Source: Thermoanaerobacter wiegelii Rt8.B1
GTDB lineage: Bacteria > Bacillota > Thermoanaerobacteria > Thermoanaerobacterales > Thermoanaerobacteraceae
Length of the DNA stretch: 64,000 nucleotides
Assembly: GCF_000147695.2 (NCBI RefSeq)
Contig: NC_015958.1
Location: 1,852,001 to 1,916,000, forward strand
Direction of reading: 5' to 3'
Shown: piece after piece, positions 24,882 through 34,346 of the stretch
Position numbering within the stretch: position 1 is the stretch's first letter
Layout: every line of letters starts with the position of its first letter
Translations under genes and position numbers: made by a program
The notes under the pieces: generated by a model
Seen by the model: only the letters and a program-made list of their open reading frames with translations
Database searches by the model: none
Told to the model about the DNA's origin: nothing

Positions 24882-25029
24882 AAAGAAGATATTTTGAAAT
24901 AAGGAGTAACTTGTTCCAAAGCGACCCGGCACTCAAGTAAGTATGCTTGTTTTTTCTATTTTTGCACTATCAAACTCTTCTACTTGAGTACAGGGAAACT
25001 TTGCAAGACTGAGTATAAATATCTCCTTT
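24882..25029. repeat. Degenerate member of the GC-rich RNA element family, copy B
   Basis: The left end (AGATATTTTGAAATAAGGAG, then TAACTTGTTCCAAAGCG) matches the left end of the element at 36016-36219 (AGATATTTTGCATAAGGAG, CGACTTGT). The right end ATAAATATCTCCTTT matches its right end. The GC-rich core is missing and replaced by an AT-rich segment with an inverted repeat ACTCAAGTA/TACTTGAGT (about 24931-24989). Probably a decayed or deleted copy. Confidence 0.5.
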
Positions 25030-25110
25030 GAAAAATTTTTTAATTTTGTCAACAAACTGAGAAATATCCTGAAAGCCATGATTTTCATTCTAAAGTAAAA
25101 TAAAACTTCA

Positions 25111-25884
25111 CTAATTATTTAAAACTTTCAACATTTGTGCGTGGAGAACAGGATTTGCAGCAACAACTTCTCCACGTTTAAAGAAATTTTCCTCACCCAA
25201 ATAATCAGTAATTATTCCTCCTGCTTCGCGCAATATTACAATACCAGCTGCAACATCCCACGGGCTAATTCCCTTTTCCCAATAACCATCCAATTGTCCA
25301 CAAGCTACTCTACAAAGATCGAGAGCTGCTGATCCATCGCATCGAAGAGATAAACTACGAGTAAGAAATTGCCTCCATTGTTTAGCATTATTATCAGGAT
25401 TTTCCCACGCATCATAAGGAAAGCCCGATGCTAGAACTGCCGATCCCAATTCTTTTATTTTAGAAACATGAATTGACTTCCCATTATAAGTCGCACCACA
25501 TCCTTTTTGAGCTATAAACATTTCATTTAAAATCGGATTATAAACAACTCCCAAAATTAATTCTCCTTCTTTCTCTAAAGCAATTGATATGGCTACAAAC
25601 GGATATTGTTTTATATAATTAGTAGTACCATCTAGGGGATCTATAATCCATCGCACGTTTGCTTTGCTGTTAATTTCTTTGCTTTCTTCTGTAAGAATAC
25701 CATAATCAGGAAAATATTGTTTTAAAAGTTGTATTATAAGAAATTCAATTTTCTTATCTATTTCTGTAACTAAATTAATTGTTCCTTTCCGATAAATTTT
25801 AAAATTTTTTTTATTCCACCCATCTTGAAGAATCTCTCCTGCTTTTTTTATAATATCTACTACAATTCCTTTCTCATCTTTCAT
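25111..25884 (-). CDS. Inositol monophosphatase family protein
   Basis: 257 residues with the metal-binding signatures of the IMPase/FBPase superfamily: GILTEESKE (about 65), WIIDPLDGTTNY (about 82-93) and SPWDVAAGIVILREAGG (about 205). It removes phosphate from a sugar or inositol phosphate with Mg2+; closest type is SuhB, though the true substrate may be another phosphoester such as PAP or fructose bisphosphate. Last gene of a four-gene operon; 3 bases after the phosphoesterase gene. Confidence 0.9.
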   Translation of the reverse strand: MKDEKGIVVDIIKKAGEILQDGWNKKNFKIYRKGTINLVTEIDKKIEFLIIQLLKQYFPDYGILTEESKEINSKANVRWIIDPLDGTTNYIKQYPFVAISIALEKEGELILGVVYNPILNEMFIAQKGCGATYNGKSIHVSKIKELGSAVLASGFPYDAWENPDNNAKQWRQFLTRSLSLRCDGSAALDLCRVACGQLDGYWEKGISPWDVAAGIVILREAGGIITDYLGEENFFKRGEVVAANPVLHAQMLKVLNN

Positions 25885-25887
25885 CTT

Positions 25888-26844
25888 TTATCCCACCGTC
25901 AATTGATATGAAATTTTTTTCTTTTTTTCATCAATTGTTATTAATGCACCTCGCAGTACCCCATCATTATATTCACTTCCAGGGTTTATGCAGACAGTTT
26001 TACCTAAACGGACTATACCAGCTGATTCATGCACATGCCCATGTAATCCAAGAGTCGGCTGATATTTCATAATTAAATTCCTAACAGCTTTACTGCCTAC
26101 CCCTGTCATCACGATTTGCCCGGCTTCTACAACAGGTTTAAGATTAAAATCCAATTTAGGTGCTTGATCAATCGGGGTATTAAAAGGAGGAACATGAATA
26201 TTGTATATAGAAATTCCCTCATATGACATCTTATCTGCTAGAACAGTCAATCTTTCTTCTAGCTCTTCTTCAGATAATTCCCGCGGGCTATTCCACGGCG
26301 TAGGATTAGCAAATCCAAATGTAAGCATTTCAACACCAGGTGCTATTTCAACGACTTTTTCTTCCGGATTTATAATAAAATCCGATGACTTCAATACCTC
26401 ATCCACAATAAAATCATCATCATTTCCTGGGGAAATATATACTTTAATATTTAATGGTTTCAATCTTTCTTCAGCTAAAGCAATCCATTTTTCTAAACTT
26501 TCTTTTATAGCTAATCTAAAAAGTCTCTCTTTCCCTTTAGGGTCAGCCTCAATCTCAGCTAACTCCTCTGCAGTTGTTATATACGGATAATAACCATTAA
26601 AGCGTATTTCCTCAATTAGCACGTTCAATTCATCCTCAGCTACTTCTCGAGGGCGATTAGAAATTACAGCTCGATACATTTTATTTGCATTTTTTAGTAT
26701 TGGAATAATTACTTTACCTGTTATATCACCACCTAGGATTAACACCTGAGCATCATAAAACTTTGCAGAATTTATAAATTTTCTAAAACAACGTTCCGAA
26801 CCATGAATATCAGTTGTAAAAAAAATTTTGAATGGCACAGTCAT
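25888..26844 (-). CDS. Metallophosphoesterase
   Basis: 318 residues of the calcineurin-like fold with FFTTDIHGSERCF at the N-terminus, LILGGDITG, SPGNDDDFIVD (a GND variant of the GNH/D motif), NIHVPPFNTP and LHGHVHES. Two metal ions are expected in the active site. Acts on a phosphomono- or diester of unknown identity. An insertion between residues 70 and 140 is helical. It lies between the phosphatase and nucleotidyltransferase-like genes of the operon. Confidence 0.9.
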   Translation of the reverse strand: MTVPFKIFFTTDIHGSERCFRKFINSAKFYDAQVLILGGDITGKVIIPILKNANKMYRAVISNRPREVAEDELNVLIEEIRFNGYYPYITTAEELAEIEADPKGKERLFRLAIKESLEKWIALAEERLKPLNIKVYISPGNDDDFIVDEVLKSSDFIINPEEKVVEIAPGVEMLTFGFANPTPWNSPRELSEEELEERLTVLADKMSYEGISIYNIHVPPFNTPIDQAPKLDFNLKPVVEAGQIVMTGVGSKAVRNLIMKYQPTLGLHGHVHESAGIVRLGKTVCINPGSEYNDGVLRGALITIDEKKKKISYQLTVG

Positions 26845-26850
26845 CCTCCT

Positions 26851-27612
26851 TTACCGTTTTATTTCTTCTGGTTCATCATACCAACGAATTCTCCTCCCTA
26901 TAATGTTACGCAATTTCCATTTAATTGATTTTGGGGCTTCTTGGATAGCATTATAAATCCATTTGATATTAGATTGGATTCGCTTTAAATCATTAGTATC
27001 TTCAACAAATTCTGAAATCATAGATTCAATTATATTTAAATTATCCGAAATTGTAGTATACCAACCCCAATCATTACTAGTTAATTCAACTATATAAGCC
27101 AATTCATTCTTTTCTGTTGGAGTAACACGACCAAAATCATGGTCATAAAGAAGCATTATAATATCTAGGATATCTTTCCTATTTAACTGATGAATTTGTA
27201 ATTTAGTGAGTAGCAAATCTGAAATAGGTAATGTTGTTGAGGATAAAGATAATCTTTTTTCAAAATTTAGTTTATGACATTGCTCGAATACGCCAATAAA
27301 AATATCTGCTTGAAGTTCTTGATTTTCTTCAAAGTAAAAAAGCATACGTGTGGCTCCATGAAGAGCATTAAAATACTGGTCATCTTTCCATCCTAATTTT
27401 TTAAAAACTTCTGTTAAATAGCGTGCTCCTTTAGGATTCACAGCAAAATCCAAATCTTTGTATTGGCGTTGAAATGCTGGCAACTTTCTAGCAGTAGGCG
27501 AATTAAAATAAAACGCTAATCCTCCTAAGAGGCGGAGAGTAACTCCTCGCTGTTCCGCCTCTTTTATTAATTCTATTGCAAGATTGAGAAGTTTTTCTAC
27601 AGAATAACTCAT
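26851..27612 (-). CDS. Nucleotidyltransferase-like protein
   Basis: About 253 residues from the ATG at 27612 (GGAGTGATGTT before it). RLLGGLAFYFNSPTAR and YKDLDFAVNPKGARYLTEVF resemble the G-G and D-x-D region of nucleotidyltransferase-fold proteins of the AbiEii/MNT type, with a following ELQADIFIG acidic strand. A toxin role is not indicated, since no antitoxin-like partner adjoins. The start overlaps the permease stop region. Confidence 0.65.
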   Translation of the reverse strand: MSYSVEKLLNLAIELIKEAEQRGVTLRLLGGLAFYFNSPTARKLPAFQRQYKDLDFAVNPKGARYLTEVFKKLGWKDDQYFNALHGATRMLFYFEENQELQADIFIGVFEQCHKLNFEKRLSLSSTTLPISDLLLTKLQIHQLNRKDILDIIMLLYDHDFGRVTPTEKNELAYIVELTSNDWGWYTTISDNLNIIESMISEFVEDTNDLKRIQSNIKWIYNAIQEAPKSIKWKLRNIIGRRIRWYDEPEEIKR

Positions 27613-27626
27613 AACATCACTCCATA

Positions 27627-29210
27627 TCACTCTGGTGGTATTTCAGAAAATACTTTACTTATATCGATACCTTGCCGTTTACGAATTGAGGTTGCTACAA
27701 AATACCATATTGATGCTAAGACTGGAACAGAAAATGCTTCGATCATAGCTATAGGAGTAACACTAAGGCCAAATTGTGAAGTCGAAAATGCAGCAATTAA
27801 CACAAACGACCAACTCAACATTGTTATTAATCCAGCAATAGTCATAACAGGAATACCACCGATCTTACTTCTAACAACTTCGGGAGCATTATCATATAAA
27901 TCTTTGCGTTTATATGGGAATATCACCGCTGCTAATCCAACAACAACAAAAGCTAAAGCCATGACAGCGATAATATTAATCAGATAATTGCTTAATCCTC
28001 CATATATATTTAAAAAGTTAAGAATTTCAATAAAAATCCCCATTATTATAGTGGCATTAACAGGGGTATGAAAAGTAGGATGGACGTCTGCTACCCAACT
28101 TGGTGCCAAGTTGTCAAATGCCCAAGCAAATAAATTACGTGTACCTAGCATAAAACCAGCTGGAGTCCACCAAATTATACTTAGCATAAATGTTAAAGCG
28201 ATTAAATCTTTAATTATTGTCGGTAAAGCAAAAAATTTCGTCAGAGATGGAAGTATATACGTTACATTAGAAGGCATTTTGTCCGGCATATTTATTCCTA
28301 TATATGAGAGACTAGAAAAAAGTTCAAATCCAACTGTTCTATATACCAAGAAAGACCCAGCAGCATATAAAATTGCTCCAACAATTAATCCACCTAATAC
28401 AGAAATCACAACTGTTCGCCTCACGTTTTTAAGTTCACCGGCAAAATAACCACTCCATTGAAATCCTGTTAGATTTTGGAAAGCCCATAACATCGCTAAT
28501 ATAGTCATTCCCCAATTAAGCCCTGTTGGTACAGAAAAACCAGAATTTTTAGCTAATTCGATAATCTGCGTAGGATTTGTCTTAGTAATTTCAATAAAGT
28601 TTTTTACAAAAACATCGTTAGGTGTTACTAATAAACCAATAAACCACAACGCCATTCCTGCCCATACTACAATAAACAGAATTCGCATAAATTTAGCAAC
28701 AAACTTAGTACCTGGAATCATCAATAATGTGAAAAGTATCGTCAAAATAGTAGCTACTATAAATTGATTTACTGGAACATTAAACCATTGAATAACATTC
28801 GGTGACCAATCCATTACATAACCAGCTGCAGGTCCAAAAAGAGTCATCATTGTAGTAAAATTGAATGACACCCAATTTACAAAAACAAAGGTTAATGTCA
28901 CATTAACTACAAATCCTAAAAAAGGACTCAGAGTTCGGCTTACCCATACATAATCGCCACCAGAACGTGGCATTGCCATTGTAAAATAAATATATACGGC
29001 TCCAAACCCTATGAGAAGTAAAGTTGCTCCTAAAATAAACGCTAAAGCAACATTAGCACCCGGGAAAGCAGCTGCACCAAAATTTAAAGCCTGTGAAATT
29101 CCTACAGGAATTAATATAGCTGCAAAAACTAAATTAAATGCATCAAAAGCTGTTAATTCTCTTACTAGTCCCGTAGCATTTCGCACAAACATATGAGACT
29201 GGTTTGACAT
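27627..29210 (-). CDS. APC-superfamily amino acid/polyamine permease
   Basis: 527 residues with about 12-14 membrane segments. Near the N-terminus are NLVFAAILIPVGIS and AMPRSGGDYVWVSRTL, the latter matching the second-helix region of APC permeases; FQNLTGFQWSGYFAGELKNVRR matches the conserved loop after helix 6. First gene of the operon with a nucleotidyltransferase-like protein, a phosphoesterase and an IMPase-like phosphatase. Substrate unknown. Confidence 0.88.
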   Translation of the reverse strand: MSNQSHMFVRNATGLVRELTAFDAFNLVFAAILIPVGISQALNFGAAAFPGANVALAFILGATLLLIGFGAVYIYFTMAMPRSGGDYVWVSRTLSPFLGFVVNVTLTFVFVNWVSFNFTTMMTLFGPAAGYVMDWSPNVIQWFNVPVNQFIVATILTILFTLLMIPGTKFVAKFMRILFIVVWAGMALWFIGLLVTPNDVFVKNFIEITKTNPTQIIELAKNSGFSVPTGLNWGMTILAMLWAFQNLTGFQWSGYFAGELKNVRRTVVISVLGGLIVGAILYAAGSFLVYRTVGFELFSSLSYIGINMPDKMPSNVTYILPSLTKFFALPTIIKDLIALTFMLSIIWWTPAGFMLGTRNLFAWAFDNLAPSWVADVHPTFHTPVNATIIMGIFIEILNFLNIYGGLSNYLINIIAVMALAFVVVGLAAVIFPYKRKDLYDNAPEVVRSKIGGIPVMTIAGLITMLSWSFVLIAAFSTSQFGLSVTPIAMIEAFSVPVLASIWYFVATSIRKRQGIDISKVFSEIPPE

Positions 29211-29284
29211 TTTTACTCCTCCTTTTCTATTGAAATAAATCTAAATAATATAATATTTTCAAAAAATATAAATTCCCTATTCAC

Positions 29285-29460
29285 CCCCTTGCTTTTTTAT
29301 TAGAAGATGGTTATATGGTCTGTGAAGCGGGTATTAAAATGCTCAAAGACGGCAAGCAGTATTTTGATGGATTTATAAAGCAAAAATTTGTTTGCAAGTT
29401 CTGTAATTCTAAAGAAGACTCTGCCTGTCCTACAAAGCATCCTAAATATTTTAATGGCAA
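29285..29460 (+). pseudogene. Transposase fragment
   Basis: An open stretch in one frame encoding EDGYMVCEAGIKMLKDG, then KFVCKFCNSKEDSACPTKHP and a tail YFNGNR. The Cys-rich insert and flanking residues look like the middle of a DDE (IS1182/IS4-like) transposase, but no start, no catalytic triad and no ends remain. It is cut off at 29460 by the 3' end of a group IIC intron. Family assignment is uncertain. Confidence 0.55.
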
Positions 29461-29960
29461 TCGAGTGGGAGGCGGTGACTAACCGCCGTCCTCTCACACC
29501 ACCATATGTACCGTTCGGTATACGGCGGTTCGGTAAGTAAATAAGTGAGATTACCTCCATATATTAGGCATAGATTTCACTAAGCACTCCTAACCTTTAT
29601 CTTCGAGTTCCACTCTATTTTCTGTTAGGCAGTCCCTATCAGGGTTGACAGCTTTCAAGCATGAATAGTCCATCCTAATATCTACTTAATTACTACCGTC
29701 AAGTCCTTCCATTACCTATCCTTTCGGTAGGTTCAAACAGTACTATGACTTGAACTGGCTTCTGAATGTTCAGCTATATCTCACGATATAGGTTACTCAT
29801 GGAAAAATTTATTCTCGACTTGAGCATATCATTCAGACCTTGCAGGGTAAGAACGAAACCTTCATCTCATCTATCTGCCAGATTTACTGTATGGGGTTCG
29901 GGTAGTGTTGGACTTCGTTTTGCTGTGCAAACTCATCCGCCCCAATTCAGCCTCCACTTT
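29460..29960 (-). mobile_element. Group IIC intron fragment, 5' truncated
   Basis: On the minus strand the 3' end CGCCTCCCACTCGAT and domain V (GAACCGCCGTATACCGAAC to GGTGGTGTGAGAGG) are present, as are CTTACC-TGCAAGGTCT and the ACTACCCGAACCCCATACAG part of domain I. Similarity to copies 1 and 2 ends near 29955 (GAGGCTGAATTGGGG), so about 190 bases of the 5' end are missing. The sequence differs enough (TCACCGCC domain VI) to be a separate intron lineage. It is not expected to splice. Confidence 0.85.
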
Positions 29961-30028
29961 GCTCAAGTCACAATCTCCATATATTTAATTCATATATTTA
30001 ATTATTATAATAACTAGGTTAACTAGCT

Positions 30029-30807
30029 TTAATGCATACAAGCTCCTCCTGTTACATTTATAGCTTGACCAGTCATAAAGTCAGCATCATCAGATGCAAG
30101 AAATAGGACAACTCTTGCAACATCTTCTGGATAGCAAAGTCTTCCAAGAGGTGTTTGCTTTATATATTCTTTTCGTACTTCCTCTGGATCAGATATGCCT
30201 CTTAATTTTGCTTCCCAAATAACTTCTCTATCTTGCATTGAAGTTTTAACAAATCCTGGACATACAGCATTTACATTTATTCCATATGGTGCTAATTCCT
30301 TTGCAGCAGCTTGGGTAAATCCAATAACAGCAAACTTTGAAGCAGAATAGTGTGCCAAAAGAGGCGCTCCTATTTTCCCAGCCATTGACGCAGTGTTAAC
30401 TATTTTCCCTTTTTTTCTTTAATCATGTATGGTACCACATATTTACTTACTAACCATACACCTTTAGCATTTACATTCATATTAAAATCCCACTCTTCTT
30501 CGGTTAAATCCCAAAAATAGTTCATTGTAGAAACTCCAGCATTATTTATTAAAATATCTATCTTTTGAAAATCTTTTATAACTTTTTCAATAACTTTTTC
30601 TACCATTATTTCTTTAGTAACATCAAGTTTATAAGTTTTTATTACTTTAGCAACATTACTAAGTTCTTTTGCAGTTCGTTCCAACTCATCAATATCCAAG
30701 TCTGATAAAGCTAGCAATGCGCCTTCTTCGGCAAATCCTTGAGATATTGCTTTCCCTATTCCCTTTGCAGCTCCTGTAATAAAAACAACCTTATTTTCAA
30801 ACCTCAT
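30029..30807 (-). pseudogene. SDR-family dehydrogenase, split by a -1 shift at an A-run
   Basis: The N-terminal frame (136 codons) has FITGAAKGIGKAI (NAD(P)-binding TGxxxGxG), INNAGVSTMNYFW and stops at TAG 30400-30402. The C-terminal frame continues MAGKIGAPLLAHYSASKFAV (catalytic YxxxK), NAVCPGFVKT and FLASDDADFMTGQAINVTGG. They join in the -1 frame at GAA-AAA-AAG (30409-30417), giving KEKKGKIVNTASMAGKIG, an intact 257-260 residue SDR with its catalytic Ser. The join is again an exact A-AAA-AAG heptamer. It overlaps the kinase gene by 11 bases; last gene of the DeoR/BtpA/kinase operon. A sugar or polyol dehydrogenase is likely. Confidence 0.85.
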
Positions 30808-32299
30808 CTAATTTCCCCTCCTTAATATTGTAAAGCTCTTCATAGAGCGGTTTCAAAATTTCGTATAATTTTCTGTAAATATAATAATACTTCTCATATT
30901 GCGAATTACTTTTTTGATTTGAAATTACTATTTCCGATTCTGTAATAAATTTATCGATTTCATTCCAATTTTTAAAAATTCCTGCAGAAACACCTGCCAG
31001 AAAAGCAACTCCGAGAGAAGAGCCTGGGTTATTTAATATATATTTTACATCCATTCCCACTACATCGGCCGTAATTTGTCTCCAAAGTGGATTTTTAGCT
31101 CCTCCATCGGATATAAAAACTCGTTTAATTTCAAGTCCTATTTCTTTAAGCACCTCAATATGATGTTTGAACCCAAAAGCAACGCTTTCTAAAATTGACC
31201 TAAAAATGTCACCGCGATTATGATGAAGACCTAATCCAAATATTACACCTCGAGCCTTAGTATCAAAAATCGGTGTTTTTTCTCCTAAGAAATACGGTAA
31301 CGTTAACAGTCCTCTAGATCCTATGCTACTTTCCATTGCCATCTTTGTAAGTTCATCATAGCTTTTTTCTTGTACAATGTTCATATACCATTTAACTAAT
31401 GAACCACTTGCTGCCATGCACCCATTTAATATATATTTTGATGGAATATCATGGTAATCAAGAAACAATCTTCTATCCATCTTTAATGAATCAGTAACAA
31501 ACATTATATCTCCTGCACCGCCAAATTTTAGTAGGAGATCCCCCTCATCTCTAAGACCTACAGCAAGTGAAGAAGCTATATGATCTGCTGAACCTGCTAT
31601 TACGGGAACGCCAGCAGGAAATCCTATTTCTTTTTCTATTTCTGGAATTGTTTCACCAACAATTTCGATTGGTTCAAAAACAGGCGGAAGAATTCCCCTT
31701 TTAATATCAGCAACTTCTAAAATATCATCATGCCATTTTTTCTCTTTTACAAGCCACATCCCACTTTCTAAAGCCCAGTTCATCTCAACATGAGGATTTC
31801 CGGTAAGTTTTGTAGAAATAAAATCATATGATCCCATTATCCATCGAGTTTTATCAATGTTTTCCGGTTCGTGTTTTTTTAACCATAAAATTTTAGGAAA
31901 AATAACTTGTTGATTTAAGGTGTTTGCCGTTTCGAAAAAATATTCATCTTCTTTAATAAATTTTTTTAGTTCTGCTATTTCGGCCGTAGAACGAGCATCA
32001 TTTTGTTGAATAGAATTTCTTATAGCATCTAATTTTTCATCAATCAGAACCAAAGTAGGGACCATCCCTGTTATACCTATCGCTGCAATTCTATTAGATA
32101 ATTTTTTTTCGGATATTTCTTTTAATATTGATTTTACACTATTCCACCATATATTGGGATCTTCCTCTGCAAAACCAGGTTCAGAAGAAATAAGATCGTG
32201 CGGTCTAGAAGTCTCAAATAATACATCGCCATCTTTACTTATGAGAATTGACTTAACACTTGTTGTTCCTATATCAATACCCAAAGTAAGATCTTTCAT
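30797..32299 (-). CDS. FGGY-family carbohydrate kinase, xylulokinase-like
   Basis: 500 residues. LTLGIDIGTTSVKSILI (phosphate 1 loop), MVPTLVLIDE, GSADHIASSLAVGLRDEGD and FISDGGAKNPLWRQITADV (adenosine-binding region) are typical of the FGGY fold. Phosphorylates a ketose or polyol; xylulokinase similarity is general and the true sugar is unknown. Overlaps the BtpA/SgcQ gene by four bases. Confidence 0.9.
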   Translation of the reverse strand: MKDLTLGIDIGTTSVKSILISKDGDVLFETSRPHDLISSEPGFAEEDPNIWWNSVKSILKEISEKKLSNRIAAIGITGMVPTLVLIDEKLDAIRNSIQQNDARSTAEIAELKKFIKEDEYFFETANTLNQQVIFPKILWLKKHEPENIDKTRWIMGSYDFISTKLTGNPHVEMNWALESGMWLVKEKKWHDDILEVADIKRGILPPVFEPIEIVGETIPEIEKEIGFPAGVPVIAGSADHIASSLAVGLRDEGDLLLKFGGAGDIMFVTDSLKMDRRLFLDYHDIPSKYILNGCMAASGSLVKWYMNIVQEKSYDELTKMAMESSIGSRGLLTLPYFLGEKTPIFDTKARGVIFGLGLHHNRGDIFRSILESVAFGFKHHIEVLKEIGLEIKRVFISDGGAKNPLWRQITADVVGMDVKYILNNPGSSLGVAFLAGVSAGIFKNWNEIDKFITESEIVISNQKSNSQYEKYYYIYRKLYEILKPLYEELYNIKEGKLDEV

Positions 32300-33093
32300 C
32301 TCAAATTTTCCACCTTTTTCATGAAGTTTTTCACGCGTTCTTTATCAACTGGATTCCATGTGATCCCATCTTTTTTCAATCCTGTTCCCACTATCACACC
32401 ATCTGCAAATTGTAAAAGCTCATGCACATTATTAACATTTACTCCTGTATTTATAAAAATAGGAACCTTCGCGTTTTCCCTAACTTTCTTAAGCATTTCA
32501 GCAGTAGGAGGAACACCTGTCATAGGACCAGATACTAAAATTACATCTGCTAGAGAAGAAAAAGCTACACTTTTCGCTATTTCTTCAATAGGTCTTCTAT
32601 CCAAATTATAAGCAAATTCAGCTGAAATGTTAAAAAATACTGCAACTTCATTTGCATCTAATAATTTCTTATATCTATAAATATCTCCTATATTTGTATT
32701 CCATAATCCCATATCTGAAATATACGTTCCAGTTAATACTTCTCTAATAAACTTTGCTCCAGTTGCTTTAGCAAGTGCAATAGATGCTGCTGGATCCCAC
32801 AGTACATCAATACCAAATGGTACTTTAATTTCCTCTATTATCTCTCCAATCACCCTTCCCATCGTAGCAACAGTAGCATAATCTGCATGTAACCTATATG
32901 GCCTATCATTCTCATTACAAAACATTACAGCATCTATTCCACCATCTTGAAGATTAACTAGATCATTTCTTACTCTTTCAACAATGCTCTTTATACCAGA
33001 TTCATCTTCATAAAGTGGAGAACCGGGTAAAGGCGGAAAATGTACCATCCCAATTACAACTTTATCCTTTTTAAATATTTTATTTATATCCAT
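32296..33093 (-). CDS. BtpA/SgcQ family TIM-barrel protein
   Basis: 265 residues, beginning MDINKIFKKDKVVIGMVHFP then PLPGSPLY, the N-terminal signature of BtpA/SgcQ. GGIDAVMFCNENDRPY, GIDVLWDPAASIALAKATGA and VSGPMTGVPPTAEMLKKVRE follow. Members in sugar clusters are probable aldolase or isomerase-like enzymes; the photosystem I role of cyanobacterial BtpA is not relevant here. Sits between the DeoR regulator and the FGGY kinase. Confidence 0.88.
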   Translation of the reverse strand: MDINKIFKKDKVVIGMVHFPPLPGSPLYEDESGIKSIVERVRNDLVNLQDGGIDAVMFCNENDRPYRLHADYATVATMGRVIGEIIEEIKVPFGIDVLWDPAASIALAKATGAKFIREVLTGTYISDMGLWNTNIGDIYRYKKLLDANEVAVFFNISAEFAYNLDRRPIEEIAKSVAFSSLADVILVSGPMTGVPPTAEMLKKVRENAKVPIFINTGVNVNNVHELLQFADGVIVGTGLKKDGITWNPVDKERVKNFMKKVENLR

Positions 33094-33111
33094 ATTTATC
33101 CTCCTTCTTAA

Positions 33112-33876
33112 TCAGAAAATTATAGAAATTCCTTTGTCTTTTAGGCGACTTACTATATCATCAGAGAGTGGAACATCCATAATTATTGCATCGAAAACAT
33201 CTAGGTCAGATACTTTAATAAATGCATCTTTCCCGTATTTTGTATGATCCGCTAAAAGATATCTCTTTTTTGATAATTCAATCATTTTTCTCTTAATTCC
33301 AACTTCAAAATTAGAAGAATTGAAAGTACCATCGATATTCCAGCCATCCGTCGCTAAAAATGCTTTTTCTACACGAAATTGTTTTAAAAAATTAACTGTA
33401 TCGTCTCCCCCTATACTATAATATCCAGATCTCACCTCCCCGCCTGCCAAAATTGTTTTAATATTTGGATGCTTCGCAAGCTCCGCTGCAACTTTTACAT
33501 CCACCGTAACAACTTTTAAACCTTTTTTACTTCCAATTATTTTAGCAAGATAATAAATAGTTGTCCCTGAATCAAGAAAAAGAGAATCACCATCTTCAAT
33601 CAAATCCAATGCCATTTTAGCTATCTTTTTTTTCTCATCAACCATTTGAGAAAGTTTAAGATCAAACATTGGTTCAACACCTGATTTTTCTAATGAATAA
33701 ATTACTCCTCCTCGTACTCTTTGGAAAGGAAAGGTATTCTCTTGGGATAGATTTATAAGATCTCTTCTAATCGTCGCCTCAGACACACCCAATGCTTCTG
33801 CAAGATATTTTGTTGATGCATTACCTTCACTTGAAAGAATTTCAAATATTTTTTGAATTCTCTCTGCTTTGTTCAC
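33112..33876 (-). CDS. DeoR-family transcriptional regulator
   Basis: 254 residues. The N-terminal helix-turn-helix (MNKAERIQKIFEILSSEGNA, ALGVSEATIRRDLINLSQ) is followed by a DeoR C-terminal sensor domain with DSGTTIYYLAK and KRYLLADHTKYGK, which bind a phosphorylated sugar. GTG start after GAGGTGGAG. First gene of the operon and probably its repressor; TGTTCA/TGAACA motifs in the spacer before it are candidate sites. Confidence 0.92.
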   Translation of the reverse strand: MNKAERIQKIFEILSSEGNASTKYLAEALGVSEATIRRDLINLSQENTFPFQRVRGGVIYSLEKSGVEPMFDLKLSQMVDEKKKIAKMALDLIEDGDSLFLDSGTTIYYLAKIIGSKKGLKVVTVDVKVAAELAKHPNIKTILAGGEVRSGYYSIGGDDTVNFLKQFRVEKAFLATDGWNIDGTFNSSNFEVGIKRKMIELSKKRYLLADHTKYGKDAFIKVSDLDVFDAIIMDVPLSDDIVSRLKDKGISIIF

Positions 33877-34311
33877 AACTCCACCTCTTGTTCACATTAT
33901 TGTTCAATAAAATGATTGTAATTGATTGATTTACGTTCATTTTAATTCTCTTTAGAAAATATGTCAAACTATAATTTTATTTGATTTTGACTAAAAAAAC
34001 TTAAATTTATCTTTATACAGCTAAATATATCATTAATTATAGTTATTTTAAATTTTTACTCAAAATTACGCTATTAATCTATCTATTTTCAATTAATTCC
34101 AAATAATTTAAGCAATAATTCTAAACTTTTTGAACAAAAGTATTTTGTTTTTTTTATAAATTTTTCAGTTTTGAACATTAATTTGCTCTTTTAAGTACTT
34201 TTTTTGCCTTTGTAATGTATAATTAATTACCATCTGGAACATTTTTATTGAAAACTATCTCTACAATATATTGTTTGTAATGGTGGTGATAGACACTTTA
34301 AATCAACTAGG
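33877..34311 (-). promoter_or_regulatory. Spacer before the DeoR operon with repeated TGAACA/TGTTCA motifs
   Basis: An AT-rich spacer of about 435 bases. TTGTTCAC and TTGTTCAAT lie about 10 bases apart at 33889-33907, and TTTTGAACA occurs again near 34128 and 34172. DeoR-type proteins often bind direct repeats of this size, so these are candidate operators. No gene or stable hairpin is visible here. Confidence 0.4.
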
Positions 34312-34338
34312 TCAAAATAAAAAAGGCTTAATTAAGCC
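34312..34338 (-). terminator. Terminator of the DUF234-type ATPase gene
   Basis: Palindrome GGCTTAATTAAGCC (34325-34338) forming a 5-bp stem with AATT loop, followed on the minus strand by TTTTTTATTTT, eight bases past the stop codon. Confidence 0.75.
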
Positions 34339-34346
34339 CTATAAAT

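Noticed and set aside
24755-25046. CRISPR-like repetition in the spacer after the DUF815 gene
   Set aside because: No regularly spaced repeats; the similarities are explained by an intron remnant, a terminator and a decayed RNA element.
26851-27612. Toxin-antitoxin system of the AbiE/MNT-HEPN type
   Set aside because: The nucleotidyltransferase-like protein has metabolic neighbours and no adjacent partner of suitable size.
29766-30017. Plus-strand 83-codon open frame
   Set aside because: It is antisense to the truncated group II intron and has no protein-like features.
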